Of a stretch of 64,000 bases of DNA, positions 14,253 to 23,400 are shown one piece after another (positions within the stretch are counted from its first letter, which is position 1; every line of letters begins with the position of its first letter). The DNA is from Aquificaceae bacterium (lineage in GTDB: Bacteria > Aquificota > Aquificia > Aquificales > Aquificaceae): contig JBBFKQ010000001.1 in the NCBI GenBank assembly GCA_037481935.1, positions 142,741-206,740 of the forward strand. The letters are read 5' to 3'. The position numbers and the translations under genes were made by a program. The notes under the pieces are model-generated. The model saw only the letters and a list, made by a program, of their open reading frames with translations. It made no database searches and had not been told where the DNA came from.

Positions 14253-15386
14253 ATGAGGAAGAGCCTACTTGCGGTAGCAGCCCTTATGGGTGCGGGAATA
14301 ATTCTGCCTCAAAAGGCAGAAGCAGTTGCCTTTAAGGTAGCCGAAGACGTAAGCGGAAATATGGGCTTTAAGGCTCAAATCTGGGGACAGTATCTGGGTG
14401 AGAGGACCAGCGGAAATAAGAGCGCTCTTGACTTCAGCTTAAACAACGTAAGGTTCTATGCAAATGGAAGGGTAGGCAAGCACATGTACTTTTTCTCCAA
14501 TATGGATTTTGCAGCTGCAAGTGCAAGAGCTACTGACGCTGCTATAGGTCTCAAGTTTATGGATGAACTCAATGTCCAGGCAGGTCTTTACAGAACACCC
14601 TTCTCAAGGGCAGCTCTTACAGACAGCTATACATTTCTTATACCTACAGGCTACTTTTACGGCGGTCTTGCAGTTGATGCTCCTCTGCAGGGTCCAACCA
14701 GATACAGGAACGCAGGTCTTACCGTATGGGGTGATATAGCTGATGCAATGGTTAAATACTATGTAGGTATATTTGATGGTCCTTACAACAATAGCACAGG
14801 CAATCCTGGCAAGGATAATCTCATGTACTCTATAAGGCTTCAATTCACACCTACTATGCTTGGGTTCAAGGGTGAGAAGGGCTATGGTCTAAGGGATACA
14901 TATCTTGGTAGACAAAACGTGCTATCCTTTGGTGTTGGCTACGCAACTCAGAAGTGTGGAAATACAAGTGCTGGAGCATGTAATACAGGAGCTGGTGCCC
15001 TGTCCTTTACAACAAAGGCATGGACAGTTGATGCAAAGCACGAACAAAAGTTTGGAACTCTCATAGCCAACTGGGAAGCTGCCTATTTTGATGTAAAGGA
15101 TATAAACACTGCAAAAGATGACAGGAAGGGCTTTTATCTCCAAGTGGGTGGTATATATGACCAGGTTGTGGGTATAGGAAAACCTGGACTTGCTCTCAAG
15201 TATGACTACTCAGAGGATAAGCCAACTACTGGTGCAAAGACAAAGTTCAAGAGATTCGGTGGAGCCGTTAACTACTTCCTCAAAGGTCAGGATGCTCTCA
15301 TACAGCTTGCAGTGGACAGCGTTGACAGACCAGCAGGTCAGAAAGACTACACCAATGTAACTCTCGCCTTCCAGGTTCAGTTCTAA
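14253..15386 (+). CDS. outer-membrane porin (phosphate-selective porin-like)
   Basis: A 377-aa protein with a signal peptide (about residues 1-24, ending in AEA) and a beta-barrel with alternating aromatic strands ending in FQVQF. The layout (FKAQIWGQYLGERTS, LNNVRFYANGRVGKHMYFFSNMDF, VQAGLYRTPFSRAAL) resembles the OprO/OprP-like porins that are abundant in Aquificales outer membranes. The solute is unknown. It has its own consensus promoter and terminator, so it is transcribed alone and probably at high level. A CNTSAGAC-like loop with two cysteines (around residues 231-240) may form a disulfide. Confidence 0.8.
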   Translation: MRKSLLAVAALMGAGIILPQKAEAVAFKVAEDVSGNMGFKAQIWGQYLGERTSGNKSALDFSLNNVRFYANGRVGKHMYFFSNMDFAAASARATDAAIGLKFMDELNVQAGLYRTPFSRAALTDSYTFLIPTGYFYGGLAVDAPLQGPTRYRNAGLTVWGDIADAMVKYYVGIFDGPYNNSTGNPGKDNLMYSIRLQFTPTMLGFKGEKGYGLRDTYLGRQNVLSFGVGYATQKCGNTSAGACNTGAGALSFTTKAWTVDAKHEQKFGTLIANWEAAYFDVKDINTAKDDRKGFYLQVGGIYDQVVGIGKPGLALKYDYSEDKPTTGAKTKFKRFGGAVNYFLKGQDALIQLAVDSVDRPAGQKDYTNVTLAFQVQF

Positions 15387-15405
15387 AAAGCCTCTGACCT
15401 TTCTC

Positions 15406-15437
15406 AGCCCCGCCCTGTGCGGGGCTTTTTTGTTTTT
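15406..15437 (+). terminator. intrinsic terminator of the porin gene
   Basis: AGCCCCGC (15406-15413) pairs with GCGGGGCT (15419-15426) over a 5-nt loop, followed by TTTTTGTTTTT. A classical strong hairpin. Confidence 0.92.
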
Positions 15438-15508
15438 ATACGCCTGTATGGGACAGAATAAAAAACCTGAGGGGTTCCGCACATCTGAAAGTGAAGAGAA
15501 ACTCTCTA

Positions 15509-16822
15509 TTATGGAAAAGGTGCCTGAGTATCTGAAGTCTGAAACTTCGTGGAAAGCATGTAGAGGACAGAGGCGCCTGCAGTGGCAAGCAGGAAAGCGC
15601 TTTTCACAGACAGCTCAAGTCCAAACTGAAAGTCAAAAGCAGAGAGTAGGCTAACTACCTTAAGGATTAGCTTTCCTATGAGCTCAAGGGGGAAGGTAGG
15701 AAGGCTGAAAAAGGTAAGAAGCTCAAGGACTCCGTAGGCGGTGAAGGGCAGGAAGAGGTATCCCACCACTGGGCTAAAGAGCACGCTTCCAAGGCTTGTA
15801 TGGGTAAAGGACAGCAGAAGGGGAGAAACTCCCATAAAGGCAAAGAAAGAAACCGCAAAGGGCAGGACTAAATGCCGGTAAGTCTGCGAGCCTTCTGCTG
15901 GCAGGAGCCTGAGACCGAGAACTATGTATAGAGTGGCAAAAAAGGAGAGCCAGAAGGAAAAGGAATGGGAAAACTCGGGCTCAAACAGGAGCAGAAGAGA
16001 GCCGGAAAAAAGAAGTATACCCAGAGAGTTGGGTCTTCCTTCGTAGATTCTGACCAGCACCCAGAGAAGGAGCATAAGCCATGCCCTGAGAACGGGAGGC
16101 TCTGCAGGGACAAGAAAAAGCACATACAGGCTCACTCCGGCTATGCCGAGTAGCATGCCGTAGGGATAGGGCAAGAGGTATTTCAGGGTCAGAAAGACCA
16201 TTCCCACATGAAAGCCAGATATGACAAGGAGATGAACAAGGCCGGTCTTTAGAAAGTAATACTGAAGGTCCTGAGGCAGTGTGTCCCTTGCCTCACCAAA
16301 AAGGTAGGTGAGCACCAGAGCCCTCACCTGTGGGTCTTCTATTTCCCTTTCCGCCTTCTTTATAAACCTGTCTCTTACCGCCGGCTGGAGAAAATACACT
16401 TCCTCTATGTCTCTGTAGCTTCCAGATATGTGTATGTAGTCGCCCTCTGCCCTGACTCTAGCGTAGAGCAGAAAGGTCTTTGAGGGGATGTCTAGGCTAC
16501 CGTAGAGGGTCAAATACGCCTCCCTTCCCCTTAGGTCGTGGAGCTCTCCCTCAAGCACCTTCACCTTCAGCCTGAGCCTCTCCGGGAGTGCCACTGGCAC
16601 GCTCACAGCCTTTATTAGAAGATGTCCCTCCTCCTCAAACCACAGGTATCTCCGATCCTCCTGAACCCTCCAGAGGGCTACGAAAAGAACTACAAGGAAA
16701 AGAGCTATCTGAAGAAGCTCACCTCTTTCTGGCAAGGAGAAGGTAAACAAGCCCGAAAAGCCTTCTCTGGACTTCAACCACCTCAAAGCCTCCCTCCTCA
16801 AGCTCTTTTTCCACCTCCTCAA
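15509..16822 (-). CDS. comEC: ComEC/Rec2-type competence membrane protein (channel domain only)
   Basis: A 437-aa multi-span membrane protein with a soluble region (about residues 60-180) and the competence domain signature TGLVHLLVISGFHVGMVFL (about 190-208), followed by eight or so hydrophobic helices. ComEC transports single-stranded DNA into the cytoplasm. Typical ComEC is 700 aa or longer with a C-terminal metallo-beta-lactamase-like domain; this one ends after the membrane part. The 5' end overlaps the methyltransferase gene by 104 nt, so the true start may be downstream, for example a TTG near 16735. Confidence 0.75.
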   Translation of the reverse strand: MRRWKKSLRREALRWLKSREGFSGLFTFSLPERGELLQIALFLVVLFVALWRVQEDRRYLWFEEEGHLLIKAVSVPVALPERLRLKVKVLEGELHDLRGREAYLTLYGSLDIPSKTFLLYARVRAEGDYIHISGSYRDIEEVYFLQPAVRDRFIKKAEREIEDPQVRALVLTYLFGEARDTLPQDLQYYFLKTGLVHLLVISGFHVGMVFLTLKYLLPYPYGMLLGIAGVSLYVLFLVPAEPPVLRAWLMLLLWVLVRIYEGRPNSLGILLFSGSLLLLFEPEFSHSFSFWLSFFATLYIVLGLRLLPAEGSQTYRHLVLPFAVSFFAFMGVSPLLLSFTHTSLGSVLFSPVVGYLFLPFTAYGVLELLTFFSLPTFPLELIGKLILKVVSLLSAFDFQFGLELSVKSAFLLATAGASVLYMLSTKFQTSDTQAPFP

Positions 16823-17372
16823 CTCTCAGAGAGTTTTCAAGAGAGTGTATAAAAAAGTCCCACTTTTCCCTTCCAAAGAGCACAAGCCCGAGTGGCTTTA
16901 GAGGATATTTCATCACAAGGATAAGAAGCGGAGTGAGAGAGAACCTGTTTATGTCAAGAAGTGCAAGCTGTCCCCCCTCCTTCAGCACCCTCTTTGCCTC
17001 CTGCAGGAAGGCTTTTCTGCTGAGCAGATGTCTGTAGACAAGAGACAGGGTCATAGAGCCAAAGACTTCATTTCTGTAGGGCATGTTCTCCGCATCACCC
17101 ACCACGAACCTGCATGCTCTGCACTTTGTTTTTGCAACCTTTAGCATTTCCAATGAAAGGTCCATGCCCACCCTGAGCCCTCTGTTCTGAGACTTGAGGA
17201 GCACCTCACCCGTGCCCGTGCCCACATCAAGCCTGTGTCCCTCAGGGGAAAGCATACTAAGAAGCTCTCTCTGCCACTGGTCAATCCTTTTGAATGTAAT
17301 CAGGTTCAGAAAAAAGTCGTATTTTCTGCTTACAGAGGAAAATACATCCTCAACCGTCTTCTTAGTTATCAT
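16719..17372 (-). CDS. ubiE: UbiE/MenG-type quinone methyltransferase
   Basis: An S-adenosylmethionine-dependent methyltransferase of about 217 aa. The SAM site is LDVGTGTGEVLL with VGMDLSLEMLKVA and VVGDAENMPYRNEVFGSMTLS, and the N-terminal part VEDVFSSVSRKYDFFLNLITF is characteristic of the UbiE/MenG family, which carries out C-methylation of demethylmenaquinone or ubiquinone precursors. I placed the start at 17372 (MITKKTVEDVF), overlapping the stop of the upstream gene. Aquificales use menaquinone derivatives, so the quinone substrate is plausible but not shown. Confidence 0.82.
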   Translation of the reverse strand: MITKKTVEDVFSSVSRKYDFFLNLITFKRIDQWQRELLSMLSPEGHRLDVGTGTGEVLLKSQNRGLRVGMDLSLEMLKVAKTKCRACRFVVGDAENMPYRNEVFGSMTLSLVYRHLLSRKAFLQEAKRVLKEGGQLALLDINRFSLTPLLILVMKYPLKPLGLVLFGREKWDFFIHSLENSLRVEEVEKELEEGGFEVVEVQRRLFGLVYLLLARKR

Positions 17373-18039
17373 ATCCTGCCTGAACCACAAGCACCCTGGG
17401 ATGCCTTTCCTGAAGCACCTCTGGAATGTTTACACCCACCACAGGGATGGTTTCCATATTGTAGACTTTTGAGATGACCTTAGCTCTTTTGAGGGCTCTT
17501 TCTGCATCCTTGTCCTCAAGGGTGTAAGAGACTTCCACCGCAAGCATGACGTCTCTACCATCTTCTATCTTTGCCCTTATGAGAACATAAAGGCTAATCG
17601 CGTCCTTTCTTTCTTCTTCGGTTATCAGCCCACCATCTACCGCATCCTCCAGCCTCTCAGACCACTCTTCCACAGGCACAGCTCTGACCCTCCTGAAATA
17701 CCTTCCAAAGTATGCCGGTGCCCTTTCTCTTACCTTCCTTTCTAAGTTATCTCCCTCAAGGCTTACCACATCCACCTCCAGTTTGCTCACCTTATTTTTA
17801 AGTATAGCGACATCACGCTCAAGCCTCTTCTGACCTTCTTCCAGCCTTTCAACCCTTCTGGCAAGAGGTCTGAAACCCTCCTCCACAAACCTGTCAAACT
17901 TTTGAGGTAGCCTCAGAAGCTCGTAGGTGAGAATAAGGGAGGTGAGCTGATGAGCCCAGTCGGGGTTTTCTCTGAGTGCCTGCAGTATGTCGTAAAAATT
18001 CCTTATTATGTATTCTTTGTGCTTTTCTTCAACAGCCAT
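17362..18039 (-). CDS. coiled-coil protein with possible PD-(D/E)XK nuclease-like C-terminus
   Basis: A 225-aa protein: N-terminal helical part (about 1-60), a coiled coil (about 65-100, FVEEGFRPLARRVERLEEG) and a C-terminal alpha/beta domain with EDGRDVMLAVEVSYTLEDKD (about 165-184), in which an acidic residue before a hydrophobic strand and E-V-S could form a divergent nuclease-like site. Such proteins are widespread in thermophiles and cyanobacteria as hypothetical DUF3782-type proteins. The function is unknown and the nuclease assignment is weak. It precedes ubiE and overlaps its start. Confidence 0.55.
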   Translation of the reverse strand: MAVEEKHKEYIIRNFYDILQALRENPDWAHQLTSLILTYELLRLPQKFDRFVEEGFRPLARRVERLEEGQKRLERDVAILKNKVSKLEVDVVSLEGDNLERKVRERAPAYFGRYFRRVRAVPVEEWSERLEDAVDGGLITEEERKDAISLYVLIRAKIEDGRDVMLAVEVSYTLEDKDAERALKRAKVISKVYNMETIPVVGVNIPEVLQERHPRVLVVQAGYDN

Positions 18040-18069
18040 AGCATAGAATATTCTATGCTTTTTCTGAGC

Positions 18070-18687
18070 TTACACAAGTAGTTCTACAAAGGTGAGTATT
18101 CTATCTCGGGTCTTGTCCCTTCTGTAAGATGGCAGGCTATCGTGGCATATGGTGCATACACCGTGCTGAAAAAACTTTCTTATACCCCCTCTTTTCAGCC
18201 TCAGGATGGCTTCTGACTGCGTATCCATGTAGTGCCCGCCGTTTCTGATTTGAAGACTTAAAAAGTATCCTTTAAACTCCTCACCCACCTCGTAGCAGCA
18301 CGCCCTCGCAGAGGGACCTATAAAGGCAAGGTAGTTCTCAGGTGGCTCAAGCGGTCTCAACCTTTCAAGGACCTTCTCAATTATACCATCCCTCAGCCCT
18401 CTCCAGCCTGCGTGAACAACCGCCACCGCCTTTTTCCCTAAAAGGGCAACCGGCACGCAGTCCGCAGTCCTCACACCTATCTTAAGTCCCCTCCTCTGTG
18501 TTATGAGGGCATCCCCCTCAAGCCCCTGCACAAAATCCTCAACCAGAAAAACCTTTGAAGAGTGAACCTGTCTGAGCGTGACTACATCAGTGTCCTCCTC
18601 CCACCACTTGAGGACAACCCTTGCGGTGGGAGTCTGGAGTGAAAATATCAGAGCCTCTTTGCCTTTTCTGAGGTTCTGCGTATGCAT
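18070..18687 (-). CDS. pgeF: peptidoglycan editing factor / YfiH-type multicopper-like protein
   Basis: A 205-aa protein of the YfiH/PgeF (DUF152, laccase-domain) family. The conserved metal and catalytic segments are GVRTADCVPVALL, AVVHAGWRGLRDG and the C-terminal CHDSLPSYRRDKTRDR. Family members have polyphenol oxidase, adenosine deaminase or peptidoglycan editing activity reported for different homologues. The first 40 nt overlap proC, so the two are coupled. Confidence 0.88.
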   Translation of the reverse strand: MHTQNLRKGKEALIFSLQTPTARVVLKWWEEDTDVVTLRQVHSSKVFLVEDFVQGLEGDALITQRRGLKIGVRTADCVPVALLGKKAVAVVHAGWRGLRDGIIEKVLERLRPLEPPENYLAFIGPSARACCYEVGEEFKGYFLSLQIRNGGHYMDTQSEAILRLKRGGIRKFFQHGVCTICHDSLPSYRRDKTRDRILTFVELLV

Positions 18688-19415
18688 TCCATTATTATGC
18701 CCTTAAAACCCCTTTCTTCAAGCACCTTTATGCCCTCTATGGTGGTCCCGCCGGGAGAGGCGACCTTTGTAAGCCACTCCTCCGGGTTGCCACCAAGCCT
18801 TTTGAGAAGTTCACAGGAGCCAAGCACCATGTCTATGGCCATGGACTTTGCCTTCTCGTAAGAAAAGCCCTCCATCACGCCCGCAAGGGCAAGGGCATGC
18901 ACGAAGCTGAAGACAAAGGCCGGACCTGAGCCTGCAAGGGCCGTGAAAGCATCAAACAAACTTTCCTCAAGTTCGTAGAGATTTCCGCAGTGAGAAAAGA
19001 GCCTTATAAACTCTTCCTTTTCCTCTTCGCTTATCTCAGCACAAGCAAAGGCTATGGTTGCCTTACCCACAAGAGCGTTTATGTTGGGCATGAGCCTTAT
19101 GAGCTTTTCCGCCCCGCTCAGCTCCTTTAGCCTCTCAAGGCTCAGACCAGCCACCACGCTTATGAGCATCTTCCCCTCAAGCCTACCGCTGAGCCTTTTC
19201 ATAACACTCTCCACATCCTTTGGCTTTACAGCCAGCAGGAGCCACTGAGAACCTCTGAGAAGAAAGTCAAGGTCTGATGCCACGCCAAAACCCTCAGAGA
19301 GTGCCTCTGACCTTTTCTCTTCGCTTATGTCGTATACAAGAACCTCCGCATGTTCTCTCAAAGACCTTGCAAAGCTTTCCCCCATGTTTCCATATCCTAT
19401 TATTCCAAGCGTCAT
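18648..19415 (-). CDS. proC: pyrroline-5-carboxylate reductase
   Basis: A 255-aa protein with an NADPH-binding Rossmann start (LGIIGYGNMGESFARSL), AVKPKDVESVM, LIRLMPNINALVGKATIAF and the family signature ALAGSGPAFVFSFVHAL followed by VASPGGTTIEGIKVLEERGF. It catalyses the last step of proline synthesis. It follows flhG by two bases, so it is probably in the flhA-flhF-flhG transcript. Confidence 0.93.
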   Translation of the reverse strand: MTLGIIGYGNMGESFARSLREHAEVLVYDISEEKRSEALSEGFGVASDLDFLLRGSQWLLLAVKPKDVESVMKRLSGRLEGKMLISVVAGLSLERLKELSGAEKLIRLMPNINALVGKATIAFACAEISEEEKEEFIRLFSHCGNLYELEESLFDAFTALAGSGPAFVFSFVHALALAGVMEGFSYEKAKSMAIDMVLGSCELLKRLGGNPEEWLTKVASPGGTTIEGIKVLEERGFKGIIMECIRRTSEKAKRL

Positions 19416-19417
19416 TT

Positions 19418-20245
19418 CTATCTCCTGAGCTTTGATATCAATCTCTCCCAGAAGCTGGGAGCATAGGGCTTTATATCCAGAGGAAGTCCTGAAAGAGCCC
19501 TTGTGAGGTCCCTTGTGAGGTCCTCGTTAAATGGGTTCTGATTTACTATGTTCCTTATTATCTTCGGATTGTATCTTATACCACCCAGATATTTTGTCTC
19601 CGCAGAGGTAAACTTTTCACACACCACTCTTATGCTTTCGTAAACCTTGAGGCTCTCTTCATAGCTGCTTACCTTGTTTATAAGCACATAAAACTCTTTT
19701 ACCCTCTCCTCCTGATTTAAAACCTTTATGAGCCCATAGGCATCTGCTATTGCTGTAGGTTCGGGTGTGGTCACTATTACAGGTATGTGGGAGGAGGAGA
19801 CCAGGGCTGTTGTGTCTGAGTGTATGCCCGGAGGCGTGTCAAATATTACCCAGTCGTAGTTTCTCTCCGCATATTCCTGAAGTTTGAAAATGAGGTTTCT
19901 GAGCTGTGCAGGCGGCAGGTTTACCAGTTCTCTCACTCCGCTACCGCTGGATATGAAGGCAAGGTTTTCCTCTATGGGAACAACAACCTCTTCAAGAGGG
20001 GCTTCGCCCATAAAGAAATGGTATAGGTTCTTTGCTGGCGTTATCCCCAGCATTATGTGCACGTTGCTAAGTCCAAGGTCTCCATCCACTATGAGGACCT
20101 TTTTGCTGTTCCTCCCTATTATTCTTCCCATGTTTATGGTTATGAGGGTCTTGCCCACTCCTCCCTTTCCGCTTGCCACCGCTATGTATCCCGTTTTCTT
20201 TTCCTTTCCTTCCACGCTCATGAGATGAAGAGCCTGAGCCTCCAT
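19418..20245 (-). CDS. flhG: MinD-like ATPase FlhG (FleN)
   Basis: A 275-aa P-loop ATPase with the deviant Walker A ASGKGGVGKTLITINM (about 24-39), DGDLGLSNVHIMLG and FDTPPGIHSDT. It sits directly after flhF (start and stop share one base, TGATG), and in this position it is FlhG, which controls flagellar number with FlhF. A short N-terminal stretch before the P loop may be the activation helix for FlhF. Confidence 0.9.
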   Translation of the reverse strand: MEAQALHLMSVEGKEKKTGYIAVASGKGGVGKTLITINMGRIIGRNSKKVLIVDGDLGLSNVHIMLGITPAKNLYHFFMGEAPLEEVVVPIEENLAFISSGSGVRELVNLPPAQLRNLIFKLQEYAERNYDWVIFDTPPGIHSDTTALVSSSHIPVIVTTPEPTAIADAYGLIKVLNQEERVKEFYVLINKVSSYEESLKVYESIRVVCEKFTSAETKYLGGIRYNPKIIRNIVNQNPFNEDLTRDLTRALSGLPLDIKPYAPSFWERLISKLRR

Positions 20246-21351
20246 CAGTGCACCTCTAAGAATATCTTAGCCATGTAGTCGTAACTAGCCATCACCATGT
20301 CCTCAGGAACCCTCTGACCGGTCGTAAAACAGAGTATAGGCATCTGAGTTCTGTAGGCAACGTTTATGGCAGTGCCAAAGTAGCCAGTTTCATCCAGCTT
20401 GGTAAATATGAGACCTGACGGTTCCACCACGCTGAAGCTCTCTATTATCTCATACTGAACTCTCTCTTCCGTGTTTGCACTCAGAGTTATGTATGCCTTC
20501 AGAGCTGGCAGTTTTGCAAAAAAGGGCACAAGCTCCCTTATCTTTATTTCATTATATTGGCTTCTTCCGCCTGTATCTACAAGGACCACATCAAGGGAAG
20601 AGAGCTCTCCTATACACTCCCTGAGCCTGTAGGGCGTATCCGCAACCCTGAAGGGGAGTTCCATTATGTTGGCGTAGGTCTGGAGTTGCTGGACAGCGCC
20701 CACCCTGTAGCTGTCTATGGTTATAAGCCCCACACCCTTACCCCTTTGCCTGAGCATGTGCGCCAGTTTCGCTATGGTGGTTGTCTTGCCAACACCTGTG
20801 GGACCAAGAAGGACCACAACGCTGAAGCCCTCTTCGGGGAAGTTCTCCACAAGCCTTATGTTCTTGCTAAAAGCCTCCACAAGAGATTCCATGTTTTCAC
20901 CCTTCAGGTCAAGCCTTTTGAGTTCAAAATCATACCCGCAGGCGGATTCCACTATCTTCTCTGCTATATCCCTTGAAACACCCCTGTTTATGAGTTTGTT
21001 CATCAGATATAGCGCCCTGATGGAATACTCTCCCTCAAGGTCGTCCCTTTTTACTTCCTCCTTCTCCGTTTTCTGCCTTTTGACAAGCTCCATAACTTCT
21101 CTGAGGTTCTCTTTGAGTCTGTTTATCTCCTGATATAGGGTCTCCTCCTTCTTTAGCTCTACAGAAAAGTCTTCTCTGTCTGGTATACCAACAGTTATCT
21201 CAAGCTTTGACCTTCGGGGAAAAGGTAGAAAGGGGAGGAGTTTCTGCTTTATCACCCTTGTGGAGAGTATTACCGCCTCTGAGCCATACAGAGCCCTAAC
21301 TTCCTCCACCGCCTCCTGAAGAGAATCCACCACCAGTTTTTTAATCTTCAT
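20245..21351 (-). CDS. flhF: flagellar SRP-like GTPase FlhF
   Basis: A 368-aa protein with an N-terminal B-like domain (about 1-80), a helical N domain and an SRP-type NG GTPase with [15 protein letters not shown] (about 182-196), [25 protein letters not shown] and [11 protein letters not shown]. It positions flagella at the pole. It overlaps the end of flhA by 11 nt. Confidence 0.93.
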   Translation of the reverse strand: MKIKKLVVDSLQEAVEEVRALYGSEAVILSTRVIKQKLLPFLPFPRRSKLEITVGIPDREDFSVELKKEETLYQEINRLKENLREVMELVKRQKTEKEEVKRDDLEGEYSIRALYLMNKLINRGVSRDIAEKIVESACGYDFELKRLDLKGENMESLVEAFSKNIRLVENFPEEGFSVVVLLGPTGVGKTTTIAKLAHMLRQRGKGVGLITIDSYRVGAVQQLQTYANIMELPFRVADTPYRLRECIGELSSLDVVLVDTGGRSQYNEIKIRELVPFFAKLPALKAYITLSANTEERVQYEIIESFSVVEPSGLIFTKLDETGYFGTAINVAYRTQMPILCFTTGQRVPEDMVMASYDYMAKIFLEVH

Positions 21352-23380
21352 CTATAACACCTATGACCTTGAGGTTCAGCTGTCTGTCAAGTTCATTATA
21401 AGACAGCACGGTGAGGTTTGGCATGTAATTTTCAAGAACCTTTCTTACATGCCTCCTTATGGAGCTTGAGGTTATGAGAAGGGGCAGAGCCTGATACTGG
21501 GTGAACTTTGAGATTTCTCCTGAGAGCTTTGGATATACTGTGTTTATGAGAAGGTCAAGAAACTCGTCCTCCCTTCCCTCCTGCACAAAGGCGGTTAGCT
21601 TCGCCTCAATCTTTGGCGATATTATCATAGCATACAGGGTTCCGTTGGTGGAGTATAGCCTTGTAATTCTTTTGGCAAGTCTCTGACGGACATACTCGGT
21701 TAGAAGGTCCGGGTCTCTTGTCTGTTCTATGTAATCTGCAAAGGTCTCCAGTATAGTAAGGAGGTCGTTTATGGGAATGCCCTCCCTGAGAAGGTTCTGG
21801 AGCACTCTGTGTAGCACTGAGACTGGCACCACATCCGGCACAAGACCCTGAACTGCCTTTGGGTATTTCCTTGAAAGGTTCTCCACAAGCTCAAGCACCT
21901 CAGCCCTCCCCAGTATTTCGTGAAGGTTCCTCTTTATGGTCTCGCTTATGTGAGTTATCATGACGGTAGATATATCCACCACCATATAGCCCAGCTTCTG
22001 AGCTCTGTCTTTTAGCTCTTCCCTTATCCAGTAGGCTTTCAGCTTGAAGGAGGGGTCCTTTGTCTCTATGCCCTGAAGTGGCTCTCTTGCATTTCCTAGG
22101 TCTATGGCAAGCCAGTGCCCGGGGACTATCTCAAAGGAGTCCACCTCTATACCCCTTATGAGTATGCGATACTGGTGAGGTCTTAGCTTAAGGTTGTCCC
22201 TTATGTGAACGAGAGGTATGACCACCCCATACTCACTGGCAAGCTGTCTTCTTACGGTTTTTATCCTGTCGGGCACATCTCCACCCTGAGATTCATCCAC
22301 GTAGGGTATTAGTCCATAGCCTATCTCAAGGGCTATGGTTTCCGGCTGGGTGGGTATCTCTTCTTCCCTTTTCTCCGCTGGAGGTTTTTTCTGCTCTTTA
22401 AGCATCTCCTCAAGTTTTCTCAGTTCCTCCTGTTTGAGGGCTCTGCTCAGGGCGTAATAGAGCCCTCCCAGCAAGCCTGCCATGAAGAAAAAGGGTAGCT
22501 TTGGAAAGCCTGGTATGAGACCTATAAACACAAGAAGTGCGGAGGAAAAGAGAAACACCCTCGGCTCTTTTGAAAACTCTTTGAAAAGTGCTTTCCCCAG
22601 CTCTTCCTTTGAAGAGGACTTGGTAACCACTATTCCTGCAGAGGTGGAGAGCATGAGGGCAGGTATCTGGCTGGCAAGCCCCTCACCCACAGTAAGCAGT
22701 GAATAAGTCTTTATGGCATCGGAAAAGCCCATCCCTTTGAAGACAAGCCCCACAAGGAGACCCCCCACAAGGCTCAGGAAGAGTATGATGAGTGCCGCTA
22801 TGGCATCTCCCCTTATGAACTTACTGGCACCATCCATGGAACCAAAAAAGCTCGCCTCCTGCTCAAGTTGAGCCCTTCTCCTTCTGGCTTCTTCTTCGGT
22901 GATTAGCCCTGCGTTGAGGTCTGCGTCAATGCTCATCTGCTTTCCTGGCATGGCGTCAAGAGTAAAGCGCGCAGCCACCTCAGAGACCCTCTCCGCACCC
23001 CTTGTTATGACGATGAAGTTTATGACTATAAATATGAGGAAAACGATAAGCCCCACCACCACATCACCACCCACAACAAAGGTCCCAAAGCCTTCTATGA
23101 TATGCCCGGCAGCTGATGTGCCTTCATGACCGTAGAGGAGTATTCTCCTTGCCGCCGCTATGTTGAGAGACAGCCTCAAAAGCGTCCCGAGGAGCAGTAT
23201 ACTGGGGAAGGCTGAAAGCTCAAGGGGTTCCTTTATAAATGTGGTAAGCACCAGCACCGTCATGGAAAAGGTTATGCTAAGGGCAAGAAGAAGGTCAAGG
23301 AGAAGGGCTGGAACGGGTAAGATTATGGCACCCAGTATGACCACAAAGGCCAGAATTACCCACCCTTCCCTCAGGTTCAT
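21341..23380 (-). CDS. flhA: flagellar export component FlhA
   Basis: A protein of about 679 aa with eight membrane spans in the first 330 residues and a large cytoplasmic domain. The FHIPEP-family signature is present ([36 protein letters not shown]-like segment, [19 protein letters not shown]). It forms the export gate of the flagellar type III apparatus. I take the ATG at 23380 ([12 protein letters not shown]), as the longer frame would run through the promoter region and into proS, which starts at 23401 on the other strand. Confidence 0.94.
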   Translation of the reverse strand: MNLREGWVILAFVVILGAIILPVPALLLDLLLALSITFSMTVLVLTTFIKEPLELSAFPSILLLGTLLRLSLNIAAARRILLYGHEGTSAAGHIIEGFGTFVVGGDVVVGLIVFLIFIVINFIVITRGAERVSEVAARFTLDAMPGKQMSIDADLNAGLITEEEARRRRAQLEQEASFFGSMDGASKFIRGDAIAALIILFLSLVGGLLVGLVFKGMGFSDAIKTYSLLTVGEGLASQIPALMLSTSAGIVVTKSSSKEELGKALFKEFSKEPRVFLFSSALLVFIGLIPGFPKLPFFFMAGLLGGLYYALSRALKQEELRKLEEMLKEQKKPPAEKREEEIPTQPETIALEIGYGLIPYVDESQGGDVPDRIKTVRRQLASEYGVVIPLVHIRDNLKLRPHQYRILIRGIEVDSFEIVPGHWLAIDLGNAREPLQGIETKDPSFKLKAYWIREELKDRAQKLGYMVVDISTVMITHISETIKRNLHEILGRAEVLELVENLSRKYPKAVQGLVPDVVPVSVLHRVLQNLLREGIPINDLLTILETFADYIEQTRDPDLLTEYVRQRLAKRITRLYSTNGTLYAMIISPKIEAKLTAFVQEGREDEFLDLLINTVYPKLSGEISKFTQYQALPLLITSSSIRRHVRKVLENYMPNLTVLSYNELDRQLNLKVIGVIDED

Positions 23381-23400
23381 GAAGTATAATTTTAAGCCCC

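Noticed and set aside
15430-15654. 74-codon frame after the porin terminator
   Set aside because: It is opposite the end of comEC and has no ribosome-binding site or recognisable features.
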